Shown here piece after piece: positions 21,641 through 30,467 of a stretch of 64,000 nucleotides of DNA. The notes under the pieces were generated by a model that searched no databases, was not told the DNA's origin, and saw nothing but the letters and a program-made list of their open reading frames with translations. The position numbers were made by a program, and so were the translations under genes. The stretch is from assembly GCF_017498505.1 (NCBI RefSeq), contig NZ_CP071798.1, forward strand, positions 3,021,001 through 3,085,000, read 5' to 3'. The stretch comes from Sporosarcina sp. Te-1. GTDB lineage: Bacteria > Bacillota > Bacilli > Bacillales_A > Planococcaceae. Numbering within the stretch: the first letter of the stretch is position 1; every line of letters begins with the position of its first letter.

Positions 21641-21688
21641 AAAATAGCCTACACGTACCGAAAGAAACGGTGCGAGTAGGCTATTTTA
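21641..21688. terminator. bidirectional hairpin between spoVT and the fhuF-like gene
   Basis: Stem AATAGCCTAC/GTAGGCTATT with further inner pairing and T-rich sequence on both sides. It probably terminates the reverse-strand fhuF-like gene. Its loop-side sequence resembles the spoVT terminator. Confidence 0.75.
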
Positions 21689-21728
21689 TTAGTTATTTTT
21701 GATTATATTAAAATAGAAGGGCATAAAA

Positions 21729-22409
21729 TCACGACTTGGTTCTAAGAGGACAATACGGACACATATCCGTGCCAGGCAATTCCTTATAAAGACAGCAAGT
21801 TGTCCGTTTGTAATGCTGAGAAGCTTCCTTTACCGATTCCCCTTGCAAGTAACGATGAAAAGGGGAGCGGCGCATCGCAGGCTTCCAACTGTGATCTTGC
21901 AGCAGCAGATTCAGATCCGCTTCTTTATGAGGAGAGTCCAGATTGGCATACATCCAGATGACATAGCCCCAAACATTTTCCCACAAAATCCATTTGGAAA
22001 TCTTAGCCCGTTTGCTCAATGCTTCAACGAATGGATGGCCCCATTGGTCGAGGACGGATCGCAAGGCTTCCTCCCGATTGATAACACGACGACCAGCTGT
22101 TTCAGGGATGGCATAGTGAATGAGGCTATCTTTTAGGAATAGCCCGATTTCGTCAACGCCTCTATCCCACATGACTTGATGCTTGCTGATCGATAAAAAC
22201 AGGCCTGCCATGAAAAAGCCATGCCGTCTCATGTAAACGGAGGCAGCGACAGCTTCTGTCGGTGCGCCCGACAGTTCCGTCGTCAGCTCCAGTATCCGTT
22301 CGATGCCTGATTCCTTCAGCAAATCGTCCAACAGGAGCAACGGAGTCGTTTCCTTGTTTACATGGAGGGCGAAGCGTTCCAAGTCCAGCCGCTGTTCCTC
22401 GGTTATCAC
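21729..22409 (-). CDS. FhuF-like siderophore-iron reductase, [2Fe-2S]
   Basis: Members of this family reduce ferric siderophores in the cytosol to release iron. The C terminus carries the diagnostic cysteine pattern TTCCLYKELPGTDMCPYCP, that is C-C-x10-C-x2-C, which binds a [2Fe-2S] cluster. I start at GTG 22409 (226 residues): it overlaps the stop of the ATPase gene (GTGA), with AAAGG upstream. An ATG at 22508 would add 33 residues inside the ATPase gene, which is less likely. It is the distal gene of a reverse-strand pair divergent from the binding protein and permease, so uptake and release of iron are encoded together. Confidence 0.82.
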   Translation of the reverse strand: MITEEQRLDLERFALHVNKETTPLLLLDDLLKESGIERILELTTELSGAPTEAVAASVYMRRHGFFMAGLFLSISKHQVMWDRGVDEIGLFLKDSLIHYAIPETAGRRVINREEALRSVLDQWGHPFVEALSKRAKISKWILWENVWGYVIWMYANLDSPHKEADLNLLLQDHSWKPAMRRSPFHRYLQGESVKEASQHYKRTTCCLYKELPGTDMCPYCPLRTKS

Positions 22410-23236
22410 GCGCCTGTCTCTGCCTTTATTTGCTGGATAATGCAACGGCCTCGGCCATATGGCACGCAAAATGGTGTTCCAAACAATGGATCCGTCGTCA
22501 CCTGGCATTCCATCCCGAAAACGTTGCGCACCACATCGCAGTTAATGATATCTTCGGGTTTGCCCTGTGCGTAAACAGCGCCGCCCTTGATGGCAACGAT
22601 ATTATGGGCATAGCGAGAGGCGAGATTTAGATCATGCAATACCATTACGATCGTTCTATTTTTTTGCTCATTCAATTCAAACAGCAAATCCAATATTTCA
22701 ATTTGATGGGTCATATCCAAATAGGTCGTAGGTTCATCCAGCAATATGACATCCGTGTCCTGCGCAAGCGTCATCGCAATCCACGCACGTTGTCGTTGGC
22801 CGCCTGACAATGAATCGATGGCTCTGTCACGCAAGTCGCTGATCTTCGTCGCTTCCATTGCAGCTTCGGTCTTTTCGGTGTCTTCCTTCGTCCAGCGGGT
22901 GAGCCAGGAATGATGCGGATAGCGCCCTTGCTTTACAAGGTCATGAACGGTCAAGCCTTCCGGAGAGACAGGACCTTGGGGCAGGATGCCCATCTTCTTT
23001 GCCACGCTTCGTGCTGACATGGAGTGGATATCCTTTCCCTCCAGGAGTATGCCGCCTTCAGAAGGTTTCAATAGACGGGCGATCGATCGCAATAACGTCG
23101 ATTTTCCACATCCGTTGCTTCCGACAAACACAGAGATCTCTCCACGGGGCAAAGAAAGGTGTAAATCCTCGAAAAGAATTCGATCCTCATAGCCGATTTT
23201 CAAACCGTCCGTCCTAATTACAGGTTGCATATCCAC
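22406..23236 (-). CDS. iron-siderophore ABC transporter ATP-binding protein (FecE/FhuC family)
   Basis: Energises siderophore import. The 276-residue ATPase has Walker A GSNGCGKST, the signature LSGGQRQRAWIAM, Walker B VILLDEPTTYLD and the H-loop VLHDLN. I choose GTG 23236 because AAAGGA is six bases upstream; the next in-frame ATG is 23230 and ATG 23281 would lie too close to the Fur-box region. It overlaps the fhuF-like gene and faces the binding-protein gene across a 171-bp region containing two Fur boxes. Confidence 0.93.
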   Translation of the reverse strand: MDMQPVIRTDGLKIGYEDRILFEDLHLSLPRGEISVFVGSNGCGKSTLLRSIARLLKPSEGGILLEGKDIHSMSARSVAKKMGILPQGPVSPEGLTVHDLVKQGRYPHHSWLTRWTKEDTEKTEAAMEATKISDLRDRAIDSLSGGQRQRAWIAMTLAQDTDVILLDEPTTYLDMTHQIEILDLLFELNEQKNRTIVMVLHDLNLASRYAHNIVAIKGGAVYAQGKPEDIINCDVVRNVFGMECQVTTDPLFGTPFCVPYGRGRCIIQQIKAETGA

Positions 23237-23299
23237 ATGCCATCCTTTCTGCGTAGTTCTCAGTTTTATTACTGCAAGCATACCATAGATATGAGCAAT

Positions 23300-23314
23300 T
23301 GAGAATGATAATCA
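23300..23314. promoter_or_regulatory. Fur box 1
   Basis: TGAGAATGATAATCA: 13 of 15 match to the Bacillus Fur 7-1-7 motif TGATAATNATTATCA. It lies 64 bp upstream of the ATPase gene start, well placed to control the reverse-strand pair. Confidence 0.8.
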
Positions 23315-23368
23315 CTAATTTGACAAAAACGCTTTACAAACTATGTACCTTACATATACACTACTAAT

Positions 23369-23383
23369 TGATAATGATTATCA
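23369..23383. promoter_or_regulatory. Fur box 2 (perfect 7-1-7)
   Basis: TGATAATGATTATCA is a perfect match to the Fur 7-1-7 motif, 25 bp before the binding-protein start. Confidence 0.9.
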
Positions 23384-23407
23384 CCACTTATGACGGAGGC
23401 GTACGAA

Positions 23408-24400
23408 ATGAAAAAAACGGTAAAACCGCTATTTATATTGATGATGTTATTCGCGATTGTACTTGCAGGGTGCTCATCCAAAAAAGTAGATGAGAAGACA
23501 GACGGCAATTCAGACAAAGCAAGTGAGAGCATTACAATCACAGGTTCTAACGGGGATGTCACCTTAAAGAAGCCGGCAAAGAAAGTGGTCGTGCTTGAAT
23601 GGACATACGCAGAGGACCTTCTGGCGTTAGGAATGCAGCCGGCCGGAATGGCGGATATCCAAGAGTATCATAATTGGGTGAACATTGACGCGGAACTTAG
23701 CAAAGATGTGGCAGATGTTGGCGGTCGCCAAGAACCGAACTTGGAGGCAATTGCTGCACTGGAACCGGATTTGATCATCGGCGTAAGCTTCCGGCATGAC
23801 AATATGATTGCGGAGCTTGAAAAAATCGCACCGACTGTCATTTTCAATCCGTATCCAGAAGACGAATCAATTGATCTATACAAAGAAATGACAACAACAT
23901 TCCATGAAATCGCGAAGGCTGTTGGTAAAACGGACAAAGCGGCCGAAGTAATGAGTGACTTGGATAAAAAATATGAAGAAGCAAAGGCGGAAATTGACGG
24001 AGCAGACTTGAAAACAAAGGACGTCATTTTGACACTTGCTTATTCAGGACCTCAGGCACCTGAGATCCGGGTTTTCACACCGAATTCCATGGCTTCCCAA
24101 ATCATTGAGAAAATTGGTTTGAAGAATGTCCATGTGCCAGACCAGTTCGAAGTATTTGGTTCCAGCACATTCAATGTGGAAGGGTTAACGAAATATGAGG
24201 ATGCCAATTACCTCAATATTGTACAAAACAATGATGATGTCTATGAAAAGCAATTAAAAGGAAATCCGGTTTGGCAAAACTTGAACTTTGTCAAAGAAGG
24301 GCGCCTATATGAATTAGGCGGCGATACATGGCCATATGGCGGTCCACTTTCGGCTGAAACGCTGCTCAATAAAATCGTAGATACTATGGTTGCCAAGTAA
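23408..24400 (+). CDS. iron-siderophore substrate-binding lipoprotein
   Basis: Surface lipoprotein that captures ferric siderophore for the ABC importer. Signal peptide with lipobox VLAGCSSKK, so Cys about 20 residues in is lipidated. The remaining ~310 residues are a FecB/FepB-type binding protein: KKVVVLEWTYAEDLLALGM near the mature N terminus and PNLEAIAALEPDLII in the middle. ATG 23408 follows GGAGGC; an in-frame codon 18 bp earlier is less suited since the signal peptide begins MKKTV. A perfect Fur box precedes it. Its stop overlaps the permease start (TAATG). The exact siderophore cannot be read from sequence. Confidence 0.93.
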   Translation: MKKTVKPLFILMMLFAIVLAGCSSKKVDEKTDGNSDKASESITITGSNGDVTLKKPAKKVVVLEWTYAEDLLALGMQPAGMADIQEYHNWVNIDAELSKDVADVGGRQEPNLEAIAALEPDLIIGVSFRHDNMIAELEKIAPTVIFNPYPEDESIDLYKEMTTTFHEIAKAVGKTDKAAEVMSDLDKKYEEAKAEIDGADLKTKDVILTLAYSGPQAPEIRVFTPNSMASQIIEKIGLKNVHVPDQFEVFGSSTFNVEGLTKYEDANYLNIVQNNDDVYEKQLKGNPVWQNLNFVKEGRLYELGGDTWPYGGPLSAETLLNKIVDTMVAK

Positions 24401-26364
24401 TGAACACCAACAATAAAGGGACAAGGTCGCTGATAGTCGCTATCGTCGGCCTTTTCCTGTTACTTGTTCTTTCATTTATCCATTTAACACAGGGCCAGGC
24501 GGACTACACAGTCGCCCAGCTGCTTGAAGAAGTGTGGTTTGAGGGTAGGGTGCAGGACATTGTCATGTCTCTTCGATTGCCGCGACTTGTAATCGGAATC
24601 ATTGCAGGGGGTGCCTTAGCGGTTGCAGGGACGTTATTGCAGACATTGACAAAGAACCCGCTGGCATCAGCGAGCACGCTCGGTATTAATGCCGGAGCAT
24701 ACTTTTTTGTCGTGCTTTCCATGATCTTTTTCCCGTCTGTCCTAGGGCAGTTTCCGTTTTTTGTTGCACTTGCTGGCGCAATCCTTTCCTCGGCACTTGT
24801 CGTGTTACTGGCAGGCAAACAGATGGAGCCGGTTCGTGTGGCCCTGACTGGGATGATCATTTCGTTGCTGTTCTCATCCATTACTGGGTCACTCCAACTT
24901 CTCTTTGAAAATCAGACGAACGGACTGTTTCTCTGGGGAGCGGGAACCTTGGTCCAATTGAACTGGGATGGGGTCTCGTTTGCAACTCCGATGATTGCCG
25001 TTTTATTCATTGGCGCGATTTTTTTAGCCAAACCGATGGACGTCCTTTCGTTAGGAGAAGATACAGCCTCCTCACTTGGACAAAACGTCCGCGTCGTCAA
25101 AGTAGCTGCATGGGCTGTTGCGATACTGCTAGCGGCAACCACTGTTAGTGTCATCGGACCGATTGGTTTTGTCGGCTTGATGGCCCCGCATATTGTTCGG
25201 ATGCTCGGGATTCGAGGGCATCTGCAAATCATCCTCCATTCGTTCTTGTGGGGAAGCGTCATTCTTGTCGGTGCTGATGTACTCGGGCGAATGATTGAAC
25301 CTGGACAGGAAGTTCCAGTCGGTGCGATGACTGCATTGATAGGCGGTCCATGGCTCTTGTATCTGGCATGGAAAACAGCTAAGACCCACTCGAAAGGCGA
25401 CCGGCAAATGGGTGGTGCCGTAAAGCCAAAAAAACTGCCCGTTGTCGTACCGGTTGTCCTCGCACTGATTGTCCTTGTTGTAGTCGTCGCCTTATCGTAT
25501 AACGGTTCCGCATGGTCAATGGAATGGTCCAAGCCGGTCATTTGGAATTTCCGAGTACCGCGTGTTTTGACTGCTTTTGTCATCGGCGTATTATTGGCCA
25601 TTGCAGGTGTTTTATTGCAAGGCGTCCTGCGGAATCCGCTCGCAGATGCGAGTGTGCTTGGCGTTACCTCGATGGGTGGCGCGGGCGCTATGCTCCTGTT
25701 GGTTATGATTCCGACCATCCCGGCTGAATACATGCCGCTTGGAGCGGTAGTTGGATCGGCGATTGCGCTAGGCATCATTGTCGGAACGTCTTGGAAAAAT
25801 AACTTCCAGCCCATGCTCGTCGCCTTAATGGGAATTGCGATCTCAGCATTCGGATCCGCAGCAACCCAAGTGTTCGTCGTGAAAGCAAAGCTGGCGGTAG
25901 CCGCAGCACTCGTCTGGTTATCCGGCAGCACATACGCGAAAGGATGGGACGATCTCCAATTGGCGATCATTTTCTTTATTGTCTTGATCGGTCCTGCCGT
26001 CTATTTGACGAGAAGCCTGGATGCCTTGTCGTTTGGCGACGATATCGCAGCCGGTCACGGAACGTCGGTCAAGGCGGTGCGTGTTTGGGCATTGATCATC
26101 GGAGTCGCCATTAGCACGGGAGCCGTTGCCATTGTCGGAACGATCGGCTTCATCGGCCTCGTTGCTCCGCACATCGCCCGCCGTCTCGTTGGGTTCCGTC
26201 ACTTGCCGTTACTGATCGTTTCCGGTTTGATTGGCGGTCTGCTGTTGATTACAGCAGATTTTGTTGGGCGGATTGTCATTGCGCCGAAGGATATTCCAAG
26301 TGGGCTGATTGTTGCTTTGATTGGTACGCCGTATTTGTTGTATTTGTTGAGGAAGTTGAAGTGA
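24400..26364 (+). CDS. fused FecCD-type siderophore ABC permease (two permease domains in one chain)
   Basis: A 654-residue protein containing two tandem FecCD/BtuC permease modules: residues about 15-325 and about 350-650, joined by a short linker including KPKKLPVVVPV. Each has the marker RLPRL.GI.AGGALA.AGTLLQ or RVPRVLTAFVIGVLLAIAG, a LANPLA-type helix (KNPLASAST, RNPLADASV), a GPIGF/GTIGFIGL cytoplasmic segment and a PHI.R motif. E. coli FhuB is a similar fusion; most firmicutes have separate subunits. It would pair with the FecE-type ATPase across the intergenic region. A degraded relative of its C-terminal end recurs at 32346-32538. Confidence 0.94.
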   Translation: MNTNNKGTRSLIVAIVGLFLLLVLSFIHLTQGQADYTVAQLLEEVWFEGRVQDIVMSLRLPRLVIGIIAGGALAVAGTLLQTLTKNPLASASTLGINAGAYFFVVLSMIFFPSVLGQFPFFVALAGAILSSALVVLLAGKQMEPVRVALTGMIISLLFSSITGSLQLLFENQTNGLFLWGAGTLVQLNWDGVSFATPMIAVLFIGAIFLAKPMDVLSLGEDTASSLGQNVRVVKVAAWAVAILLAATTVSVIGPIGFVGLMAPHIVRMLGIRGHLQIILHSFLWGSVILVGADVLGRMIEPGQEVPVGAMTALIGGPWLLYLAWKTAKTHSKGDRQMGGAVKPKKLPVVVPVVLALIVLVVVVALSYNGSAWSMEWSKPVIWNFRVPRVLTAFVIGVLLAIAGVLLQGVLRNPLADASVLGVTSMGGAGAMLLLVMIPTIPAEYMPLGAVVGSAIALGIIVGTSWKNNFQPMLVALMGIAISAFGSAATQVFVVKAKLAVAAALVWLSGSTYAKGWDDLQLAIIFFIVLIGPAVYLTRSLDALSFGDDIAAGHGTSVKAVRVWALIIGVAISTGAVAIVGTIGFIGLVAPHIARRLVGFRHLPLLIVSGLIGGLLLITADFVGRIVIAPKDIPSGLIVALIGTPYLLYLLRKLK

Positions 26365-26565
26365 GATGAAACTTAAGTGGGTATTCATATTGCCTTTGAT
26401 GTAGATAAAAAAGGGGTAGTATGTTTAAGAAGACAGTTCGGGTATTTGTTGTACAGCACAGTTCTCAATACGTTAATCGATTTATTGATATACCAACGTT
26501 TACAAAGGTTTTCTGTTCAAGTTGGTTCAATTCAACTTAAACCTTACCAAGAACTTAACAGATTT

Positions 26566-26597
26566 AAAGCATCGGCATCTTGCTGGTGCTTTTTTTC
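26566..26597 (+). terminator. terminator after the siderophore operon
   Basis: Stem AGCATCGGCA/TGCTGGTGCT with wobble pairs and a 3-nt loop, followed by seven T. Probably ends the SBP-permease transcript. Confidence 0.8.
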
Positions 26598-26673
26598 TGG
26601 CATTAATTCCTGATAATAATTTTTGGTGGATGGTATAATTTATTACGTATTTTAATTAGAAGGAAGTGAATTC

Positions 26674-26757
26674 ATGAGTGATTTAGAAAAAATTAAACTT
26701 GTGAAGCCACCTTTTCCCAAGCTACGATGTTTTTCTTTCAAACCTATAATTATCTAG
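26674..26757 (+). CDS. 27-codon ORF upstream of the MFS gene, possible leader
   Basis: ATG with GAAGGAAGTGA upstream; 27 codons ending TAG, whose stop lies in the ribosome site of the downstream transporter. It encodes MSDLEKIKLVKPP... No family recognised. Short ORFs just before efflux genes can act as translational attenuators, but a gene remnant is equally possible. Confidence 0.35.
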   Translation: MSDLEKIKLVKPPFPKLRCFSFKPIII

Positions 26758-26769
26758 GAGAGGATTATT

Positions 26770-27960
26770 TTGAAGAAAAACATCGGAAACAAAACACCTA
26801 GCTTATTATTACTGGTTGTATTAGTAGGCTTCCCACAAATTAGTGAAACTATTTTTAGCCCATCATTACCTTCTATCGCAGAAGCGTTTCGAACTTCTAT
26901 GAGTGATGCACAGCTTACGATGAGTGTGTACTTTATCGCTTTTGCCTTCGGAGTATTTTTCTTTGGACGTTTATCCGATAAAATCGGTCGTCGCAAGGCA
27001 ATGCTTTATGGGCTGTTTTTATATTTTGTTGGTAACGTACTTTGTTTAGTAGCAAATGGAATGGTGGTTTTATTAGTCGCACGCTTTATTCAAGCGTTTG
27101 GTGCAAGTGTTGGCTCTGTCGTAACACAAACGATTTTACGCGATAGCTTTTCTGGTGTTGAGCGTCATAAATTGTTTGCTCAAATTTCAGCTGCCCTTGC
27201 CTTCACACCTGCTATTGGCCCGTTAATCGGTGGCTTTACCGATTATTATTTTGGCTATAAAGTCGTATTTTTAGTGTTAGTTGCTATGAACGTTATTGTA
27301 TTTTGCTATGCGTTTTTACGCTTACCTGAAACAGCGCTTACTACAAACGAAATGAAGCCTATACTACCAATAGTGATGCGCATGATTACAAATGCGCGTC
27401 TATGGCGCTACGGCGTGTTAATTGGCGGTATTAACGGTGTATTATTTAGCTATTATACCGAAGCACCATTTATTTTTACGCAATACTTTACACTAACAAG
27501 TGCGATGTATGGTTTTTTAGGCATTTTCGTTGCGCTCGCTTCTATCGCAGGTGCGATGCTATCTAAACGACTCGTTAGCCACACAAAACCTGAGAAGATT
27601 ATCGTTCGTGGGTTAGCCATTATGCTCATCGGTACATTGCTCGCTACATCGGTACATTTTTTACAGATTTCATTACAAATGCCAACCATGATTGTTAGTG
27701 TGTTCATTATTTTATTTGGTACAGGTACCGCTTTACCAAACTGTTTAAGCTTAGCGCTCATTGACTTTCAAGACGTCATTGGTTCTGCGGGTGCGATATT
27801 TAGCTTAGGTTATTATTTACTCGTCAGCGCTACAATCTATGGTATGAGCGTTTTCCATAACGGAACAGTCCTTGCGATGCCACTATATTTTTTAACAATA
27901 GGGATTGTTATGCTCTTAATAAGCTTATCGTTACTTTATAAAAAGGATGCGATGTTTTGA
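26770..27960 (+). CDS. Bcr/CflA-type multidrug efflux MFS transporter
   Basis: A 396-residue 12-helix transporter of the DHA1 family. Hallmark loop 2-3 motif GRLSDKIGRRKAM and the Bcr/CflA helix 1 signature of SPSLPSIAEAF. The remaining helices are typical. It starts at TTG 26770 with AGGAGAGGA upstream. Its AT-rich codon use differs from the flanking core genes, suggesting later acquisition. Neighbours are a GNAT acetyltransferase and a csaA pseudogene, with no linked regulator. Substrate not predictable; Bcr/CflA homologues export bicyclomycin or chloramphenicol. Confidence 0.85.
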   Translation: MKKNIGNKTPSLLLLVVLVGFPQISETIFSPSLPSIAEAFRTSMSDAQLTMSVYFIAFAFGVFFFGRLSDKIGRRKAMLYGLFLYFVGNVLCLVANGMVVLLVARFIQAFGASVGSVVTQTILRDSFSGVERHKLFAQISAALAFTPAIGPLIGGFTDYYFGYKVVFLVLVAMNVIVFCYAFLRLPETALTTNEMKPILPIVMRMITNARLWRYGVLIGGINGVLFSYYTEAPFIFTQYFTLTSAMYGFLGIFVALASIAGAMLSKRLVSHTKPEKIIVRGLAIMLIGTLLATSVHFLQISLQMPTMIVSVFIILFGTGTALPNCLSLALIDFQDVIGSAGAIFSLGYYLLVSATIYGMSVFHNGTVLAMPLYFLTIGIVMLLISLSLLYKKDAMF

Positions 27961-28078
27961 ATAATGTCGCGATGCTTTAAAAAAGTTGCACCGGAGGGTG
28001 TTTGGATTATCGTGCGGAAAAATGATTTGGCTATTTTTGTTAAACAACATATAAGAAGACTGAAAGGAATTCGACAAG

Positions 28079-28537
28079 GTGAAAATGGAAATTAGGAAAC
28101 TTAACGAAGGTGAAAAGCCTCCAATGGAATTATTGTTATTGGCAGACCCTTCAAGAGAAATTGTTGAAGAGTATATCAATAGGGGTGTATGTTTTATAGC
28201 TGAAATTGAACAGCAGACTATTGGAGTCTATGTACTACTTCCAACAAGACCTGATACAGTGGAACTTGTGAATGTTGCTGTCGATAAAGATCAGCATGGT
28301 AGAGGTATAGGCAAAAGGTTGGTGTTGGATGCAATAAGGGTAGCTAAGACAACAGGCTACAAAACAATTGAGATTGGAACTGGAAATTCAAGCGTAGGAC
28401 AGCTGGCTCTTTATCAAAAGTGCGGATTTAGAATAATTGGTGTGGATATAAACTTTTTCATTAGGCATTATTCTGAGAAAATCTTTGAAAACGGTATTCA
28501 ATGCAGAGATATGATTCGTTTATCTCAAGATTTATAG
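28079..28537 (+). CDS. GNAT family N-acetyltransferase
   Basis: A 152-residue acetyltransferase. The acetyl-CoA loop appears as VAVDKDQHGRGIGKRLVLDA (motif A), followed by a C-terminal strand-helix LYQKCGFRIIGVD. Starts at GTG 28079 (an ATG lies two codons in, at 28085); AAAGGA is 10 bases before the GTG. Its substrate cannot be told. It is AT-rich like the neighbouring accessory genes. The 117-bp gap before it has nothing recognisable. Confidence 0.85.
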   Translation: MKMEIRKLNEGEKPPMELLLLADPSREIVEEYINRGVCFIAEIEQQTIGVYVLLPTRPDTVELVNVAVDKDQHGRGIGKRLVLDAIRVAKTTGYKTIEIGTGNSSVGQLALYQKCGFRIIGVDINFFIRHYSEKIFENGIQCRDMIRLSQDL

Positions 28538-28653
28538 GTTGAAAATGCTTTCAGCAATTGAGTGCGATTGCTTAATATGTGCCGCAATACCATTTAACGG
28601 AATAAATGATATTCTATTGAGAACATCACACAAATACTAAAGGGAATGATAAT

Positions 28654-28905
28654 ATGGTTACAATTGATGATTTTTAAAAAGTAGATATTCGTGTAGGAAC
28701 AGTAATAAATGCGGAGTCATTTCCAGAAGCACGAAAGCCCGCAATTAAATCACAAATAGATTTTGGTGAATTGGGATTAAACATTCTTCAGCACAAATTA
28801 CTAAAAGATATTACCAGAATCGGACCAGATTGTAGAACGTTAATTAATATTTGGGCAGTTGTCGTTGCCTTAATTTGGGGAATTACTTTTGATGGGAGTT
28901 TGTAT
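28654..28905 (+). pseudogene. csaA-like tRNA-binding-domain pseudogene
   Basis: Starts MVTIDDF, then an in-frame TAA where homologues have a codon before [18 protein letters not shown]; this matches CsaA and the metG C-terminal domain. After ...QIDFGELG the frame breaks and [10 protein letters not shown] appears in another frame, so there is at least one frameshift besides the nonsense codon. The end is not defined. CsaA is a secretion-related chaperone in Bacillus. The gene is clearly inactive. Confidence 0.8.
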
Positions 28906-28906
28906 A

Positions 28907-29425
28907 ATGCACATAAAAACAAAAAGGTTATTGATAAGAGAATTTGAATTCAAGGATTGGCAAGCTGTATATGCGTATACGTCAAATATTAATGTTATGA
29001 AGTATATACCTGAAGGAGTTTTTACTGAAAGAGATGCAAAAGAATTTGTAAGTAAAAACACAGGTGATGATGCCGAAAAATTTCCTGTAGTAATAATAGC
29101 AGAAGATATTGTTATAGGGCATATTATTTTTCATAAGTATTTTGGTGAACATACTTATGAAATTGGATGGGTTTTTAATCCAAAATACCAAAACAGAGGG
29201 TATGCTTCTGAAGCAGCAAAAGCCGTCTTGGAATATGGATTTAAAGAAATGAACTTACACAGGATTATAGCTACATGTCAACCTGAGAATATTCCTTCAT
29301 ACCGCGTTATGGAGAAGGTTGGAATGAGAAGGGAAGGCTTTTTTAAAAAATGCATTCCTAATGGTAATGAATGGTGGGATGAATACTATTACGCCATTTT
29401 AGCAGAAGAGTCAAATGAACAATAA
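28907..29425 (+). CDS. GNAT acetyltransferase, RimJ/RimL type
   Basis: A 172-residue acetyltransferase related to the ribosomal N-acetyltransferase/Acetyltransf_3 family. It begins [18 protein letters not shown], the family start; motif A is [20 protein letters not shown] and motif B is [23 protein letters not shown] 28907 with GGGAG nine bases upstream; an upstream frame extension lies in the csaA remnant. Target unknown (protein N-termini or a small amine). Confidence 0.88.
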   Translation: MHIKTKRLLIREFEFKDWQAVYAYTSNINVMKYIPEGVFTERDAKEFVSKNTGDDAEKFPVVIIAEDIVIGHIIFHKYFGEHTYEIGWVFNPKYQNRGYASEAAKAVLEYGFKEMNLHRIIATCQPENIPSYRVMEKVGMRREGFFKKCIPNGNEWWDEYYYAILAEESNEQ

Positions 29426-29559
29426 AGAGTTCACAAGGCTTTATTTCTTTAACAAAAGGGCACGGTTGTGGCATAGTGGTGTTTGTTAAGCTAAAGGATG
29501 CGATCTTAAATTGAACTGAACCCCATTTAATGGACAGTTTAAAAAAACGACGTTTTATT

Positions 29560-30441
29560 CTATGCAGCTAAGAGGTGACTTCGGTATTGTTCCGGAGTCA
29601 TCTTTTTTAAATCCCATTGTTTGCGCGTGCAGTTGTAGCGTTCCATATATTCATCTATCATTATTTTTAACTCTAACAGATTGGATGCTTCCTTGTAGTC
29701 TACGTCGTCCTTAAAATGACCGAAAAATGATTCGATAGGTGCGTTGTCCAAACAATTCCCCCTTCGGGACATGGATTGTGTGAATTGCATCGCCTTAATA
29801 AGTGCCTGGTATTCAGGGTGCGTATAATGAAAACCTTGATCAGAGTGAATCATCGCTTCTGGATGGACATTTCCGTCTAAAGCTTCCTTAAGCTTCCACA
29901 AGGTTCGATATACAATCCCCATACTTAAGCTAACTGAAAGTTCATAAGCATCTATTTCTCGACTAGCTACATCCTTAACACAGGAAAGATAAGCTGTCTG
30001 TCCAGTTTTCATTTGGAGATAAGTAATGTCCGTGACGAACACTTTGCCTGGTTCATCTTGAGTGAATTGTCGATTCAAGAGATTTGGCACCGTTCGGTGT
30101 TCTTGAGTAGCCAGAGCTAGATTTCTATAAGGATTGTTTCTTCGTATTTTGGCGAAGAGATTAAATTTGCGCATTAAACGAAGAATCTTTTTATGATTCA
30201 TGGGGGTCTGCAGTAATTCTTTTAATGCCATATAGAAGCCCCGATATCCGATTTTCCCGTTGAATGAATCATAAACACATTTAAGTAATAGGTAATCTTG
30301 ATAGTCGTTTTCCTCGCGGATAGCATGACTCTCCGATTTTTCTAGCCATGCATAGTAACCACTTCGATGCACTTTTGCGACTCTGCACAGGTGAGCTGTG
30401 AACCTCTTTAATTGAAACTTACGAATGACTTCATTAATCAC
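29560..30441 (-). CDS. IS3-family transposase OrfB (DDE integrase)
   Basis: A 293-residue transposase with rve integrase core. The catalytic triad is visible as FVTDITYLQ (first Asp), HSDQGFHYT (second Asp) and APIESFFGHFK (Glu). An HTH_21 segment lies at the N terminus, around HRSGYYAWLEKSE. It begins at GTG 30441, but the frame is open further upstream (through EEIILTSGEKYQ), consistent with normal expression as an OrfAB fusion by -1 frameshifting. This ORF looks intact. Confidence 0.92.
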   Translation of the reverse strand: MINEVIRKFQLKRFTAHLCRVAKVHRSGYYAWLEKSESHAIREENDYQDYLLLKCVYDSFNGKIGYRGFYMALKELLQTPMNHKKILRLMRKFNLFAKIRRNNPYRNLALATQEHRTVPNLLNRQFTQDEPGKVFVTDITYLQMKTGQTAYLSCVKDVASREIDAYELSVSLSMGIVYRTLWKLKEALDGNVHPEAMIHSDQGFHYTHPEYQALIKAMQFTQSMSRRGNCLDNAPIESFFGHFKDDVDYKEASNLLELKIMIDEYMERYNCTRKQWDLKKMTPEQYRSHLLAA

Positions 30442-30467
30442 CTGATATTTTTCACCTGATGTCAGTA

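Larger units (their letters stand above)
26365..26769. other. 405-bp intergenic region after the permease
   Basis: No supported gene except a 27-codon ORF (26674-26757). A terminator lies at 26566-26597. One 78-codon frame at 26377 has no ribosome site or recognisable domain. Composition shifts to AT-rich sequence here, marking the start of the mixed accessory block. Confidence 0.6.

Noticed and set aside
24912..25970. 352-codon reverse-strand open frame
   Set aside because: Antisense shadow of the fused permease, a consequence of its codon use.
26377..26613. 78-codon open frame after the permease
   Set aside because: No ribosome site, no domain, and it runs through the terminator at 26566-26597.
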